A DNA stretch of 64,000 bases from Blastopirellula marina (GTDB taxonomy: Bacteria; Planctomycetota; Planctomycetia; Pirellulales; Pirellulaceae): NCBI RefSeq assembly GCF_002967715.1, contig NZ_PUIA01000026.1, positions 62,001 through 126,000 of the forward strand. Direction: 5' to 3'. Numbering within the stretch: position 1 is the first letter of the stretch; every line of letters starts with the position of its first letter. The notes under the pieces are model-generated. The model had not been told where the DNA came from. It did not search any database and was given only the letters and a program-made list of their open reading frames with translations. Shown piece after piece: positions 33,836-42,371 of the stretch. Made by a program: the position numbers and the translations under genes.

Positions 33836-34801
33836 ATGATGCGATTTCTAGGTTTCGTTTTGATCGCCGCGATTGCTTTTACCGGCTGCAAGCCGCCTAC
33901 GGGCGACGGCAATGGAAGTGCTCCTTCGAGCACCAATGAAACGACCACGCCGGCCGCATCCAACGAAACAATTCCTCCGCCAAAAGTCACCGAAAAGCCC
34001 GCTGAAGAAGTTGCTCCGGCACCGGAAGAAAAGCCTGAGATGAAAGCGGAAGAGTCGGCACCTCCCATGGAAACACCAAAGGAAGAGCCAGCCCCGGAAA
34101 CTCCTAAGGAGGAAATGAAAAAGGAAGAAGTCAATCCGGAAGCGGCCGCTCAGCCAACCCCAGCCGACGAAGTCGAAGGCCTCACCGAAAAAGCTACCAA
34201 GGAACCTGCACCAGAAAAACCGGCACCGGAAGAGAAGGCTGCGGAAACACCGGCTCCTGAAGAAGGAGCCGAGATGAAGAAGCCCGTTGAAGACACCACA
34301 ACGGTTGCCGTTGAAGCAAGCGGTCCGGTCGAGGTAAAGCTCACACCGGAGAACACGTTGATTCAATTCGTGGGCACGCACAAAGGAGACAAGCCAGATC
34401 CGCGTACCGGAAAGTTCGGCAAGTTCAACGGTTTGGCTCAAGCCGCTAACGGTAAACTCACTGAGATTACCGTCGTCATCGATACCACTTCACTGGAAAC
34501 AGAAATCGAGAAGCTGACGAATCACTTGAAGAGTCCTGATTTCCTTGACGTTCGCCAAAGCCCGGAAGCGAAGTTCGTTTCGAAATCGATCGAAACGGCC
34601 GACGATGGCACGGTAAAGGTCACCGGCGACCTGACCCTTCTGAAGGAAACCAAGTCAATCAGCTTTCCCGCCAAAGTGAAAGTCGACAAAGATATCGCTT
34701 TGGATGCCCAGTTTGTGATTAATCGCGTCGACTTCGGCATGGACTACGGAACAGACAACGTTCACGAAGAAGTAACGATGACCATCAAGGTCGGCAAGTA
34801 A
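33836..34801 (+). CDS. YceI-domain lipoprotein with long charged linker
   Basis: A 321-residue lipoprotein. Signal plus lipobox MMRFLGFVLIAAIAFTGCKPP; then about 130 residues of low complexity rich in P, E, K and T with repeated motifs such as EEKPEMKAEE, KEEPAPETPKEE, PAPEKPAPEEK. The C-terminal 160 residues are a YceI domain: TPENTLIQFVGTHKGDKPDPRTGKFGKFNG, VVIDTTSLETEIEKLTNHLKSPDFLDV, SPEAKFVSKSIE and FPAKVKVDKDIALDAQFVINRVDFGMDYG. YceI domains are lipocalin-like and bind polyisoprenoids or amphiphiles. The linker would hold the domain away from the membrane. Ribosome site AAGGAGA precedes ATG 33836. Operon with the next gene six bases on. Confidence 0.88.
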   Translation: MMRFLGFVLIAAIAFTGCKPPTGDGNGSAPSSTNETTTPAASNETIPPPKVTEKPAEEVAPAPEEKPEMKAEESAPPMETPKEEPAPETPKEEMKKEEVNPEAAAQPTPADEVEGLTEKATKEPAPEKPAPEEKAAETPAPEEGAEMKKPVEDTTTVAVEASGPVEVKLTPENTLIQFVGTHKGDKPDPRTGKFGKFNGLAQAANGKLTEITVVIDTTSLETEIEKLTNHLKSPDFLDVRQSPEAKFVSKSIETADDGTVKVTGDLTLLKETKSISFPAKVKVDKDIALDAQFVINRVDFGMDYGTDNVHEEVTMTIKVGK

Positions 34802-34807
34802 GCAAAC

Positions 34808-35719
34808 ATGCCCTTCTCTTGGAATGACTTACTTTGGGGGCTCGCCGTGCCGCTGCTGACGGCGGGCGGGCTCCGCCTACTTTTGGTTTGGCTTTTCCAG
34901 CAGTTTGCCGCTGCTGGCAATCGCGATCCTGCCCCAGAAGCAACGGCTTCCGCAGAAAATCCTCGTGCCTACCCTCTCGAAACATCGCTTCCTTTGGTTG
35001 TCGGTGCTGCGGTCGGATACTTCGTGCTGAAGTTGGGACCATGGATCCCTGATGCTCACTACGAATGGCTTCCCGTCGGGATTGCCATCGCGATGCTTGC
35101 TGCGGTCGCGGTTGGCTTGCTGGGGCAGTCCGTCTTGATTCGCATTGCCGTCCTTCCTCTCGTCTATGCGGTTGTTACTGCGGGTATCGGTATTCTGCTG
35201 ATACCGACTTGGGAAGACCTTTCTCCTCCCTATGCTCCTTACTTATTCTGCTGGTGCATTGGCGTTACAGCAGTTTCCGTTGTCACGCAGCTCTCTCCTG
35301 AAAGCAATCGTTGGCCCTTTGCGGTAGTTTGGCTGGGCACCTGCCTAGCCGTCGCGGCAATCGTTGCGATCTCGGAAAGCCTAAGATTTGCTCAGATCGC
35401 TGGGCTGACTTTTGCCGCGTCTCTGGGACTCGTCGCCACGGGGTTATCATTGAGGCGATGCCTGCTCGATGGAGTTGGGCTCACGCTGACGATCTACCTG
35501 GCCGGCATCTTGTTGATTGCTCAGGTCAATTCATGGAGTGCGGTACCACTGGCCAGCTATTGGCTCCCCATGGCCGGCCCTCTCTTGGCAGCTGTTGTAG
35601 GCGTGCTTCTTTCTCAGAAGTGTTCGCCCGCGCTGCGAGCCACGCTGGTGATCTTAGCAGCAGCGATTCCATCAACCATTGCGGTCATCCTGGCGTTTGT
35701 CGCCACGCTTTCAGAGTGA
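34808..35719 (+). CDS. polytopic membrane protein of unknown function
   Basis: A 303-residue protein, nearly all hydrophobic helices: about nine segments by eye, for example LAVPLLTAGGLRLLLVWLFQQF, GIAIAMLAAVAVGLLGQSVLI, IAVLPLVYAVVTAGIGILLIP, and LTLTIYLAGILLIAQV. A loop after the first segment is rich in A, E, P (NRDPAPEATASAENPRAYPLE). No transport or enzyme motif is seen. It begins six bases after the YceI lipoprotein stop, so they are surely co-transcribed and may work together at the membrane. Not recognised as a named family. Confidence 0.72.
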   Translation: MPFSWNDLLWGLAVPLLTAGGLRLLLVWLFQQFAAAGNRDPAPEATASAENPRAYPLETSLPLVVGAAVGYFVLKLGPWIPDAHYEWLPVGIAIAMLAAVAVGLLGQSVLIRIAVLPLVYAVVTAGIGILLIPTWEDLSPPYAPYLFCWCIGVTAVSVVTQLSPESNRWPFAVVWLGTCLAVAAIVAISESLRFAQIAGLTFAASLGLVATGLSLRRCLLDGVGLTLTIYLAGILLIAQVNSWSAVPLASYWLPMAGPLLAAVVGVLLSQKCSPALRATLVILAAAIPSTIAVILAFVATLSE

Positions 35720-35929
35720 AAGCCAGCCTGCCATTTCGGTGAACTGAGCATCACAGCAAAGACCTGGGGGATTACGGCAATTCCCTCAAAGAGTTTTACC
35801 AACACGGGTTACGGGAAGGCACGCCGCTTCGTCATCCATTCACTGCCAATTGGTTGGCGAGTGGCATAGCGATTGCAAAAGGTAATACAGCACCCAAGCG
35901 TGCTGCACCTTTAACCCCGGTAACAAGCC

Positions 35930-36391
35930 ATGAACATTCGCTATTTAAGTCCGAATACGTCACGCTTGATGCCTCGTCGTCCCAGCACTCCCAGTGCTGT
36001 TCGCAAGGTAGGAAAGCATGCCCAGCATTCCCTCTCGCAAGAAGATCGCGAGAAGCTGATGAAACGGCTTCAAACGATCACCCATCTGTTTGACGATGCA
36101 GCAACCGTTCCGGGTACTAAGATCAAACTAGGTTGGGATGCCGTGCTCGGCTTAATACCGATTGTCGGTGATGCATCCACAACGGCGGTCTCCGCTTATT
36201 TCTTGTGGGAGGCTTATCGCTTAGGGGCAAGCCGCTGGACCTTAATCAAAATGGTTTGGAATGTTCTGGTCGACTTCATCATCGGTTTCGTACCGCTGGT
36301 CGGTGACATGCTGGACGTCACGTTCCGAGCCAATCGCCGCAATATGAAACTGCTCGAAAAAGAGTTGGTCAAGCATTCAAACCAAGATTAG
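35930..36391 (+). CDS. DUF4112 domain protein
   Basis: A 153-residue protein with the DUF4112 core LFDDAATVPGTKIKLGWDAVLGLIPIVGDASTTAVSAYFLWEAYRLGA and a second half LIKMVWNVLVDFIIGFVPLVGDMLDVTFRANRRNMKLL. The two halves each have a hydrophobic hairpin with a proline-glycine-aspartate turn (PIVGD and PLVGD), suggesting insertion into the membrane. Family function is unknown. The N-terminal 45 residues are basic and disordered. A 210-base gap precedes it. The stop overlaps the convergent DUF6268 stop by four bases. Confidence 0.85.
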   Translation: MNIRYLSPNTSRLMPRRPSTPSAVRKVGKHAQHSLSQEDREKLMKRLQTITHLFDDAATVPGTKIKLGWDAVLGLIPIVGDASTTAVSAYFLWEAYRLGASRWTLIKMVWNVLVDFIIGFVPLVGDMLDVTFRANRRNMKLLEKELVKHSNQD

Positions 36392-37521
36392 TACCACCAG
36401 CCACTTCGTAGCATGATAGTATCACTCATGTTGAGTTCGACGGGATCGTTTTTGTATTCGAATTTTCGACCAAACACATAGCCGATCTCCAAAAACGACT
36501 TGCCTCCCCCATCCGTTTTGCGTTCCATGCCAATGATCAGGCGGTAATCGCTGAGGGTAAGTGAGTCATTTTCGCCAATTGGGTGTTCGACGCTCCATGT
36601 CCCCCCGCCAAACTCACCAGAAACGTACCACCAGTCTTCGTAACCATCGCCATACGAGAACAGTTGCATATAACGAGGGCGTGGGAAGGTAAGCTCCAGA
36701 CGATGATCGTCGTCAGGTGTCCAAACCAGCCCGACCACCGGCAGAATGGGGTAGTCGTCGCGGTTGAGATAGGCTACGCCGAACAGGAATTGAATCGTTT
36801 CGGTCCACTGGTATGACATAATCGCCATACCGCTCACGCGAAACGCATTGCTATCGGTACGCTGAAAATCGCTGTACACGCCAGGCGTAACTGACAATAT
36901 GGTCCCCCACTTAGGAGACAATTGCGACATCCAACGCGTGGTGAGATACGCCTGGTAAAGAGTCGCCGGAGCTTGAACCGAGTCGGGACCAACCAGGAAG
37001 AACATTCCGTAACCAGGCGTCAGCAGCAAGGGTGATTCGCGTGTGGGGGCCGGAAAGCCGACGGTCGCACTACCGCTGACTTCGGTCATGCCAATATTAT
37101 CGCCACTGCCAGCAATCCACGTACTTTGAATCGTCAGCGATTGCAGAAACCCATCCTTAGCCGGGCTCAGCTTTGGACGTGTCGAGAAGACTTCATCCTC
37201 AGTCAGGTAAAGCGCATCCTGCTTTTCGATATCATCGGAAAGGGTGCTCAGTTCTGGGGGATTCTCTGCAACGAGCGTTGCCGGAACAGGCGGATTTCCC
37301 GGCGAGCCCGTCTTTGGATACTGCGGCAATTGGTATCCGCCGGGGAAGACTTCCGTGGGTGGAATCCGTTGTATCGGCTGATAGGCGGATTCGCGCGGAA
37401 GGGTACTCAGGTCGCGCTGCGCCCAAGGCTGCATTTGCGCGTGAACACGCTCCGTCACGGCGCTTCCGAAGAGGCATCCAATGACCACCAGAAATGCTGC
37501 GTAAATCGATGGGTGTTTCAA
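36388..37521 (-). CDS. DUF6268 family outer-membrane beta-barrel-like protein
   Basis: A 377-residue exported protein. The signal KHPSIYAAFLVVIGCLFGSAVTERVHA is followed by a proline-rich stretch (YQLPQYPKTGSPGNPPVP) and then alternating-residue beta strands with aromatic girdles, ending in SDTIMLRSGWWY with a terminal aromatic as expected of an outer-membrane barrel. WKYG-type motifs include YEDWWYVSGEFGGGTWSVEH. Start is a TTG, supported by AAGGCGAGG just upstream, an unusual start codon. Downstream partner of a paralogue nine bases away; the two are about equal in length and share the C-terminal pattern. Function unknown. Confidence 0.8.
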   Translation of the reverse strand: MKHPSIYAAFLVVIGCLFGSAVTERVHAQMQPWAQRDLSTLPRESAYQPIQRIPPTEVFPGGYQLPQYPKTGSPGNPPVPATLVAENPPELSTLSDDIEKQDALYLTEDEVFSTRPKLSPAKDGFLQSLTIQSTWIAGSGDNIGMTEVSGSATVGFPAPTRESPLLLTPGYGMFFLVGPDSVQAPATLYQAYLTTRWMSQLSPKWGTILSVTPGVYSDFQRTDSNAFRVSGMAIMSYQWTETIQFLFGVAYLNRDDYPILPVVGLVWTPDDDHRLELTFPRPRYMQLFSYGDGYEDWWYVSGEFGGGTWSVEHPIGENDSLTLSDYRLIIGMERKTDGGGKSFLEIGYVFGRKFEYKNDPVELNMSDTIMLRSGWWY

Positions 37522-37530
37522 TGCCTCGCC

Positions 37531-38727
37531 TTAGAAATTAAACCCGACTCGTAACATCACGGTGTCGTTCACTTTCAGGTTGGGAATCGTCGGAGCCCGA
37601 TACAGAATGTTTCGATCCCATACGTATCCAATTTCCGCGTAGGCTCGCAGACGATTGGGATGGGTTGCTTCGAGTCCCACGAAGACGCGGTAATCGTTGA
37701 TATCGATCTGGTCGCTTACGCTATCCATGGCCATGAAGTCGTAGCGCTGAATCGTCCAGCTACCGTAACCATACTCACCGCCAACATACCACCACACCTT
37801 GCGATCACCGACCGTAGTCCAGTACTTGGAAAGACGAGGGTAAGGGAAGGTAATGTCAAAGCGAGTCAAGCTGTCGGGTTCCCATAAGAGACCGATGACA
37901 GGCAACAACTTCTTATCCATGCGGTCGATGTACACCGCCCCGGCTTTCAATGTCATGGTGGGAGTCAAGCGAATATTGCCCACGCCCAAACCTTGAAACC
38001 GCAAGCTATCCGAGTTGATCGTTTCGAAGTCGGTATATACGCCTACACGGAAACCTAATTCGGCGTACAACCGAGGCGTAAGCTCCGGATTCCAAGCCAG
38101 GTCGAGGTAAGCGCTATAGGCCTTCGACGGCAGGTCCTGCACCATGGTCGATGGACCGTCCCACAGGTGAAGCACAAACCCAGGGGTGACCAACAAAGGG
38201 TGATCGCTGAACAGGAAATTAGGAAACAGCGCCGTGACCGAGGTCTCGAAGTCTTGCGTTTGCAAGGAATCGGCGTCGTCGCTCAGCTTGGGTAAAAACG
38301 TGTACTGAAACGCCAGGTTCTCCATGAAGCGTTCGTACGGTATTTGGTACTGCTGCTGTTGAACAGCAAATGGCTGGGCAGGCTGATAAAGAGGTTGCGG
38401 CTGCTGAGGATAGAATGAGTTCGGGCCCGTCGAAAAGTTAGCAGGCGGACTCGAAGGTGCTGGTGGAAAGCTGCTCGGCGGAGGATAGCTAGATGTCGGC
38501 GGCGCAGCATAAGTGGGCGCGCCGTATCCAGGCTGACTATACGATCCGTACTGCGGAGCCGTGGAATAAGGATCCCAGCCCTGAATGGAAGCTCCAGCGG
38601 ATCCTGTAACAGGTGCCGGAGCAATGGTTCCTTGGGCTACGACCTTTTGCCCAGAAGCAAGCACCGTAAGTGCTAGCAGCAGGGAGCCCGCAATGCTGGA
38701 AATCGGATGATGAGAATTTTTTTTCAC
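37531..38727 (-). CDS. DUF6268 family outer-membrane beta-barrel-like protein (paralogue)
   Basis: About 398 residues. The signal KKNSHHPISSIAGSLLLALTVLASGQKVVAQ is followed by a region rich in P, S, Y, Q (for example TSSYPPPSSFPPAPSSPP and QQPQPLYQPAQPFAVQQQQ). The barrel-like part has RVGVYTDFETINSDSLRFQGLGVG, FDITFPYPRLSKYWTTVGDRKVWWYVGGEYGYGSWTIQ and ends NDTVMLRVGFNF. The neighbouring gene aligns with it in VGLLWEPDSLTRFDITFPYPR (VGLVWTPDDDHRLELTFPRPR). The GTG at 38727 at the head of the signal peptide is preferred; a TTG at 38751 would add eight residues. Confidence 0.78.
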   Translation of the reverse strand: MKKNSHHPISSIAGSLLLALTVLASGQKVVAQGTIAPAPVTGSAGASIQGWDPYSTAPQYGSYSQPGYGAPTYAAPPTSSYPPPSSFPPAPSSPPANFSTGPNSFYPQQPQPLYQPAQPFAVQQQQYQIPYERFMENLAFQYTFLPKLSDDADSLQTQDFETSVTALFPNFLFSDHPLLVTPGFVLHLWDGPSTMVQDLPSKAYSAYLDLAWNPELTPRLYAELGFRVGVYTDFETINSDSLRFQGLGVGNIRLTPTMTLKAGAVYIDRMDKKLLPVIGLLWEPDSLTRFDITFPYPRLSKYWTTVGDRKVWWYVGGEYGYGSWTIQRYDFMAMDSVSDQIDINDYRVFVGLEATHPNRLRAYAEIGYVWDRNILYRAPTIPNLKVNDTVMLRVGFNF

Positions 38728-38849
38728 GATGACGCTCAAGTCCCCCGTCAACCTGTGACGATACTAATTAGCTGGACCGAAGCGTGTAACTACCAAAGGG
38801 GTAAGTTGCAGGTCAAGGCAAGATTCCCCCCAATTCTCATCATTCGCGG

Positions 38850-41800
38850 CTATTTCTTCGCCGCTGTAGCCAGGCGGCCTGTCGATTGGTCTTCCAGAAG
38901 TCGGACTTTGACTGATTCCTTCCGTTCATCCAAGTTGATCGCAAGCGTCAACTGATGCACGCCCGGTTTCCAATCTGCCTCTAGTTCTTTAGCCGTTGGA
39001 ATAGGCTTACCGTCCAGCCATACCGACAGTCCTTCGGGGCCTTCAAAAGCAAACCGGAACGTACCGCTGCTAGCGACGCCGATGTCCGTCTGGAGATAGG
39101 CAAACTGTGGTTGGTTGCGGTGCGGGTGATAGACCGGAAGTTCTGCGAGTGGAACACCACCATCGACCTGACTGAAGACAGGCTTCCATACGAAAGCGGC
39201 ATTCCCAGCAGCGACGGTGTTGTTACTCGAACGGTTGATCGCTCGATTCGACTCGTCGTTGTAGGTGAGTGTCTTCCACGACCGCAGGTACTTCTGACTG
39301 CCAATCGAGAACTCTTCCGCTTTCCCCAGCTTCGACATAAACGCCGCCAGATCGACGATCTCTTTCGTCGTCAAGGCATCGATCGAACCATCAGGCATCA
39401 GCGAGCGGCCTTCGGCACGATCGTCGATAGCTTCCTGTGGGATTTCGATCTCGCGTCCCTCAGCATCACGCAGGACGAGCAGGTCCTTGTTTTCGCGAAC
39501 CGGGATCCCGGTAAGCACCTTGCCTTCGTCGGTCAAAATGATCAACGAATGGAAGTTCTCTTTCACCTTTGCACTGGGGCGAAGAATCGATTCGACGATG
39601 TAGTCTGGCTGGGCACTTGCCCCCAGGCTGATCAGGTTTGGCCCCACATTGCCGCCAGCTTCGCCAATGGCATGGCACTTGAAGCAGTTCAGTGCCTCCT
39701 TGCGGAAGATCGCTTCGCCAGCATGAGGATCGCCTGACTCCATGACCAGCCTGGTGATCTCGGCCAATTCGTCGTCAGACCACTGACGAACCCCTTCGGT
39801 CAGACCGCCTGCCGCTTGAATCGCCGCGACAAGTTCCGGCGATGCCTGGCTGCTGCTGCGAGCCGAGCGGAGGGCCAGTTGTGCTTGGTCTCGTGGAAGC
39901 TTCTTATCCTTCAGCGCTTCCGCAAGCCGAATCTGTCCTTGCTTGCGACTGACGAAAGGTGCCAGCAACGCGTCGGCCGGGATGGCGTTTCCTTCTTTCG
40001 CCAAGAGCACGGCCGTTTGATTCGCCGCATTAGGCAAAGCAAAGGTGGCCAGGCTTTCCAGGGCCGCCAGTCGAACGGCCTGGTCCGCTGCGTCGGATTG
40101 AATCAAATCAACGAGCAACTTGGAAGTTGGCTGCCCAGGCATCTTTGCGAGGGCCCGCACCGCGGCAACACGTGCTGCTGCAGGAAGTTCCTTTTCGCCA
40201 GATGCGTAGGCACGCACCAGGTCTTGCGAAGCCACGTTCCAGGCAATCGCCGTATCGAAGGCCAATGCGGCAACTTCTGGTGAGTCGGAAGCGTACAGCT
40301 TCTCGATCGCCGCCAGGTCGCCTTCTGGTTTCGTCTTTCGAACCTGCATAGCGACGAGGAATGACTTGAGGATCGGCACGATTTGCGAGTTATCGCCGGC
40401 TCGACTTCCCCCTGGCAAAATCGAATTGAGCAGATTACCCAGTAGTTGAGAGCCACCTCGCTGAGCCGCTAGTTCTACCAGACGACCCGATGTTTCGGCA
40501 TCGGCATCGGGAAGTAACAGAATCGCAGCCTCAGCAACTTCGGCATTGGGAATCGCCTCAAAGGCGAACGCCCAACTAGCTGGATGCGCTTTGGCGTCCT
40601 GCAAGATCTTCGAGTTCTTGTCGTTATTGGCAACGGCCTCCTTCAAATCGGGGATCCAAACTGGGGCGAGGTCCTCGACCAACTGCCAAACGGCAAAGTC
40701 CAGGAATCGGTCCATTGGCTGTCGTGTCGCTTCTAGTCCGACGATCATGGCCTGGGAACTTGGAATCGTGGCCAGTGCACGAACACCTTCCAGGCGAACG
40801 CGTGGATGCTCGTCACGAACGGCTGCGGTAAACAACCCGAGCGGATCCGATACTTCATCATGCCACTGCGAGGCCACCCGGACAGCCGCGGCGCGGATGT
40901 TGTGATTCGGCGAGGCCAGCATCTCTAGCAATAACGTTTCGTTCGTCTCATCGAGTGCCTGATAGGCCCACAGTCCTTCCAGACGCTGATGCTCTGTTGC
41001 GGGATCGTCTTTAGCCAGTCCCTGCATCCAAGCAGCAAGCTGCTGAAGCACATCCGTCCTTGATCGTTGTTTCAACTGTTGCTTCGCCTGAGTGCGAACC
41101 CATTTCTCCGGCGACTTCAGTGCGGCCAGAAGCTCTTCGATAGACGCTTCGTGCAGGTTTTGCGGTTTGACCAGGGGGCTTCCCTTCTTAGTTACCCGCC
41201 AGATACGTCCGTGCACGTGATCGCGGCGGGGGTCACGGAAGTCCACTTCACCGTGCTGAATGATGGGGTTGTACCAGTCGGCAATGTAGATCGCTCCATC
41301 GGGGCCCATCTTCACGTCGACAGGTCGAAATGCACCGTGGGATGCTTTGATGACGTCCTCGGCCTGGCGACTGGCGTAGCCGGAACCATCTTCTTCCAAC
41401 ACAAAACGGCACACGCGATGAGCGCGGAAGTCATTGGTAATAGCGCTGGTCTGCCAGTCTTCCGGCAAGTGCGAACCGCCGACCAGTTCCAAGCCGCAAT
41501 GCTTTGGGCTCCCGGGATTCAGTCCTTGGAGCAATCGACGTGAGTCGGCAGCGGTAACAAACACGGCCCCAGGAAAGGTGTAGTTGATGCCTTCGCCATA
41601 AGCGCCGTCGGTTGCGAAGTTCGCACCGTAGTCGTTGAAGTGATGTCCCCAGGTATTCACAAATCCACGGCAGAACACATCCAGCTCCATCGTCTCAGGA
41701 CGGAACTGCCAGATGCCACCCGCATTCAAACGGCGCACGCCATGCGGTGTTTCGATGTGACTATGAATGTAGATCGATTGGTTAAAGTACATCATCCCGT

Positions 41801-42317
41801 CGTAGCCCCAGCGGAGCGTATGCAGGATGTGGTGCGTGTCTTCGGTACCGAAACCAGAAAGCACAACACGCTTCTGGTCCGCCTTGCCGTCGCCGTCGGT
41901 ATCTTTCATGTGCAGCAGTTCGGTACTGTTGGCCACGTACACGCCACCATCACCAGGAAGCACGCCAGTAGGAATCAGCAGGCCATCCGCAAAGACGGTC
42001 GACTTATCAGCGGCACCATCGCCATCGGTATCTTCCAGCATTAGGATCTTGTCGTCGGCTACCTGGCCAGGTTCGATCTGGGGATAGACCGAACTCGACG
42101 CAACCCACAAACGCCCTTGGGCGTCGAAGTTAATTTGAATCGGGCTGGCGATCATCGGTTCCGAAGCAAACAGGTTCACTTCGAAACCTTCGGCCACGGT
42201 AAACGACCGTTGTTCCGCAGCCGGATCGGTGTCGGGAATCACCTTCAGGTCACGCTGGGCAAATAAGACTGCCGGAGCGATCAGCAGCAGAAGCAAGGTA
42301 ATGGCAGGGCGGTTCAT
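38850..42317 (-). CDS. PVC-type haem-binding CxxCH protein with HEAT repeats
   Basis: A 1155-residue exported protein of the large PVC-specific cytochrome family. Signal MNRPAITLLLLLIAPAVLFAQ; then a beta-propeller dehydrogenase-like domain (EGFEVNLFASEPMIASPIQINFDAQGRLWV, VADDKILMLEDTDGDGAADKSTVFADGL, DIYIADWYNP-like IYIADWYNPIIQHGEVDFRDPRRDHVHGRIWRV); HEAT-like repeats from about 390 to 840 (ALKSPEKWVRTQAKQQL, HPRVRLEGVRALA); a c-type haem site Cys878-F-K-Cys881-His882 (CFKCHAIGEAGGNVGPNL); and a C-terminal domain with FEGPEGLSVWLDGKPIP. It should pass electrons outside the cytoplasm, perhaps from sugar oxidation. It follows the SGNH gene by 54 bases. Confidence 0.93.
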   Translation of the reverse strand: MNRPAITLLLLLIAPAVLFAQRDLKVIPDTDPAAEQRSFTVAEGFEVNLFASEPMIASPIQINFDAQGRLWVASSSVYPQIEPGQVADDKILMLEDTDGDGAADKSTVFADGLLIPTGVLPGDGGVYVANSTELLHMKDTDGDGKADQKRVVLSGFGTEDTHHILHTLRWGYDGMMYFNQSIYIHSHIETPHGVRRLNAGGIWQFRPETMELDVFCRGFVNTWGHHFNDYGANFATDGAYGEGINYTFPGAVFVTAADSRRLLQGLNPGSPKHCGLELVGGSHLPEDWQTSAITNDFRAHRVCRFVLEEDGSGYASRQAEDVIKASHGAFRPVDVKMGPDGAIYIADWYNPIIQHGEVDFRDPRRDHVHGRIWRVTKKGSPLVKPQNLHEASIEELLAALKSPEKWVRTQAKQQLKQRSRTDVLQQLAAWMQGLAKDDPATEHQRLEGLWAYQALDETNETLLLEMLASPNHNIRAAAVRVASQWHDEVSDPLGLFTAAVRDEHPRVRLEGVRALATIPSSQAMIVGLEATRQPMDRFLDFAVWQLVEDLAPVWIPDLKEAVANNDKNSKILQDAKAHPASWAFAFEAIPNAEVAEAAILLLPDADAETSGRLVELAAQRGGSQLLGNLLNSILPGGSRAGDNSQIVPILKSFLVAMQVRKTKPEGDLAAIEKLYASDSPEVAALAFDTAIAWNVASQDLVRAYASGEKELPAAARVAAVRALAKMPGQPTSKLLVDLIQSDAADQAVRLAALESLATFALPNAANQTAVLLAKEGNAIPADALLAPFVSRKQGQIRLAEALKDKKLPRDQAQLALRSARSSSQASPELVAAIQAAGGLTEGVRQWSDDELAEITRLVMESGDPHAGEAIFRKEALNCFKCHAIGEAGGNVGPNLISLGASAQPDYIVESILRPSAKVKENFHSLIILTDEGKVLTGIPVRENKDLLVLRDAEGREIEIPQEAIDDRAEGRSLMPDGSIDALTTKEIVDLAAFMSKLGKAEEFSIGSQKYLRSWKTLTYNDESNRAINRSSNNTVAAGNAAFVWKPVFSQVDGGVPLAELPVYHPHRNQPQFAYLQTDIGVASSGTFRFAFEGPEGLSVWLDGKPIPTAKELEADWKPGVHQLTLAINLDERKESVKVRLLEDQSTGRLATAAKK

Positions 42318-42371
42318 GGGGACGAATATCTCAATATCGAGGAAGGATGGAATTAGAATAGAAAGTGAAAC

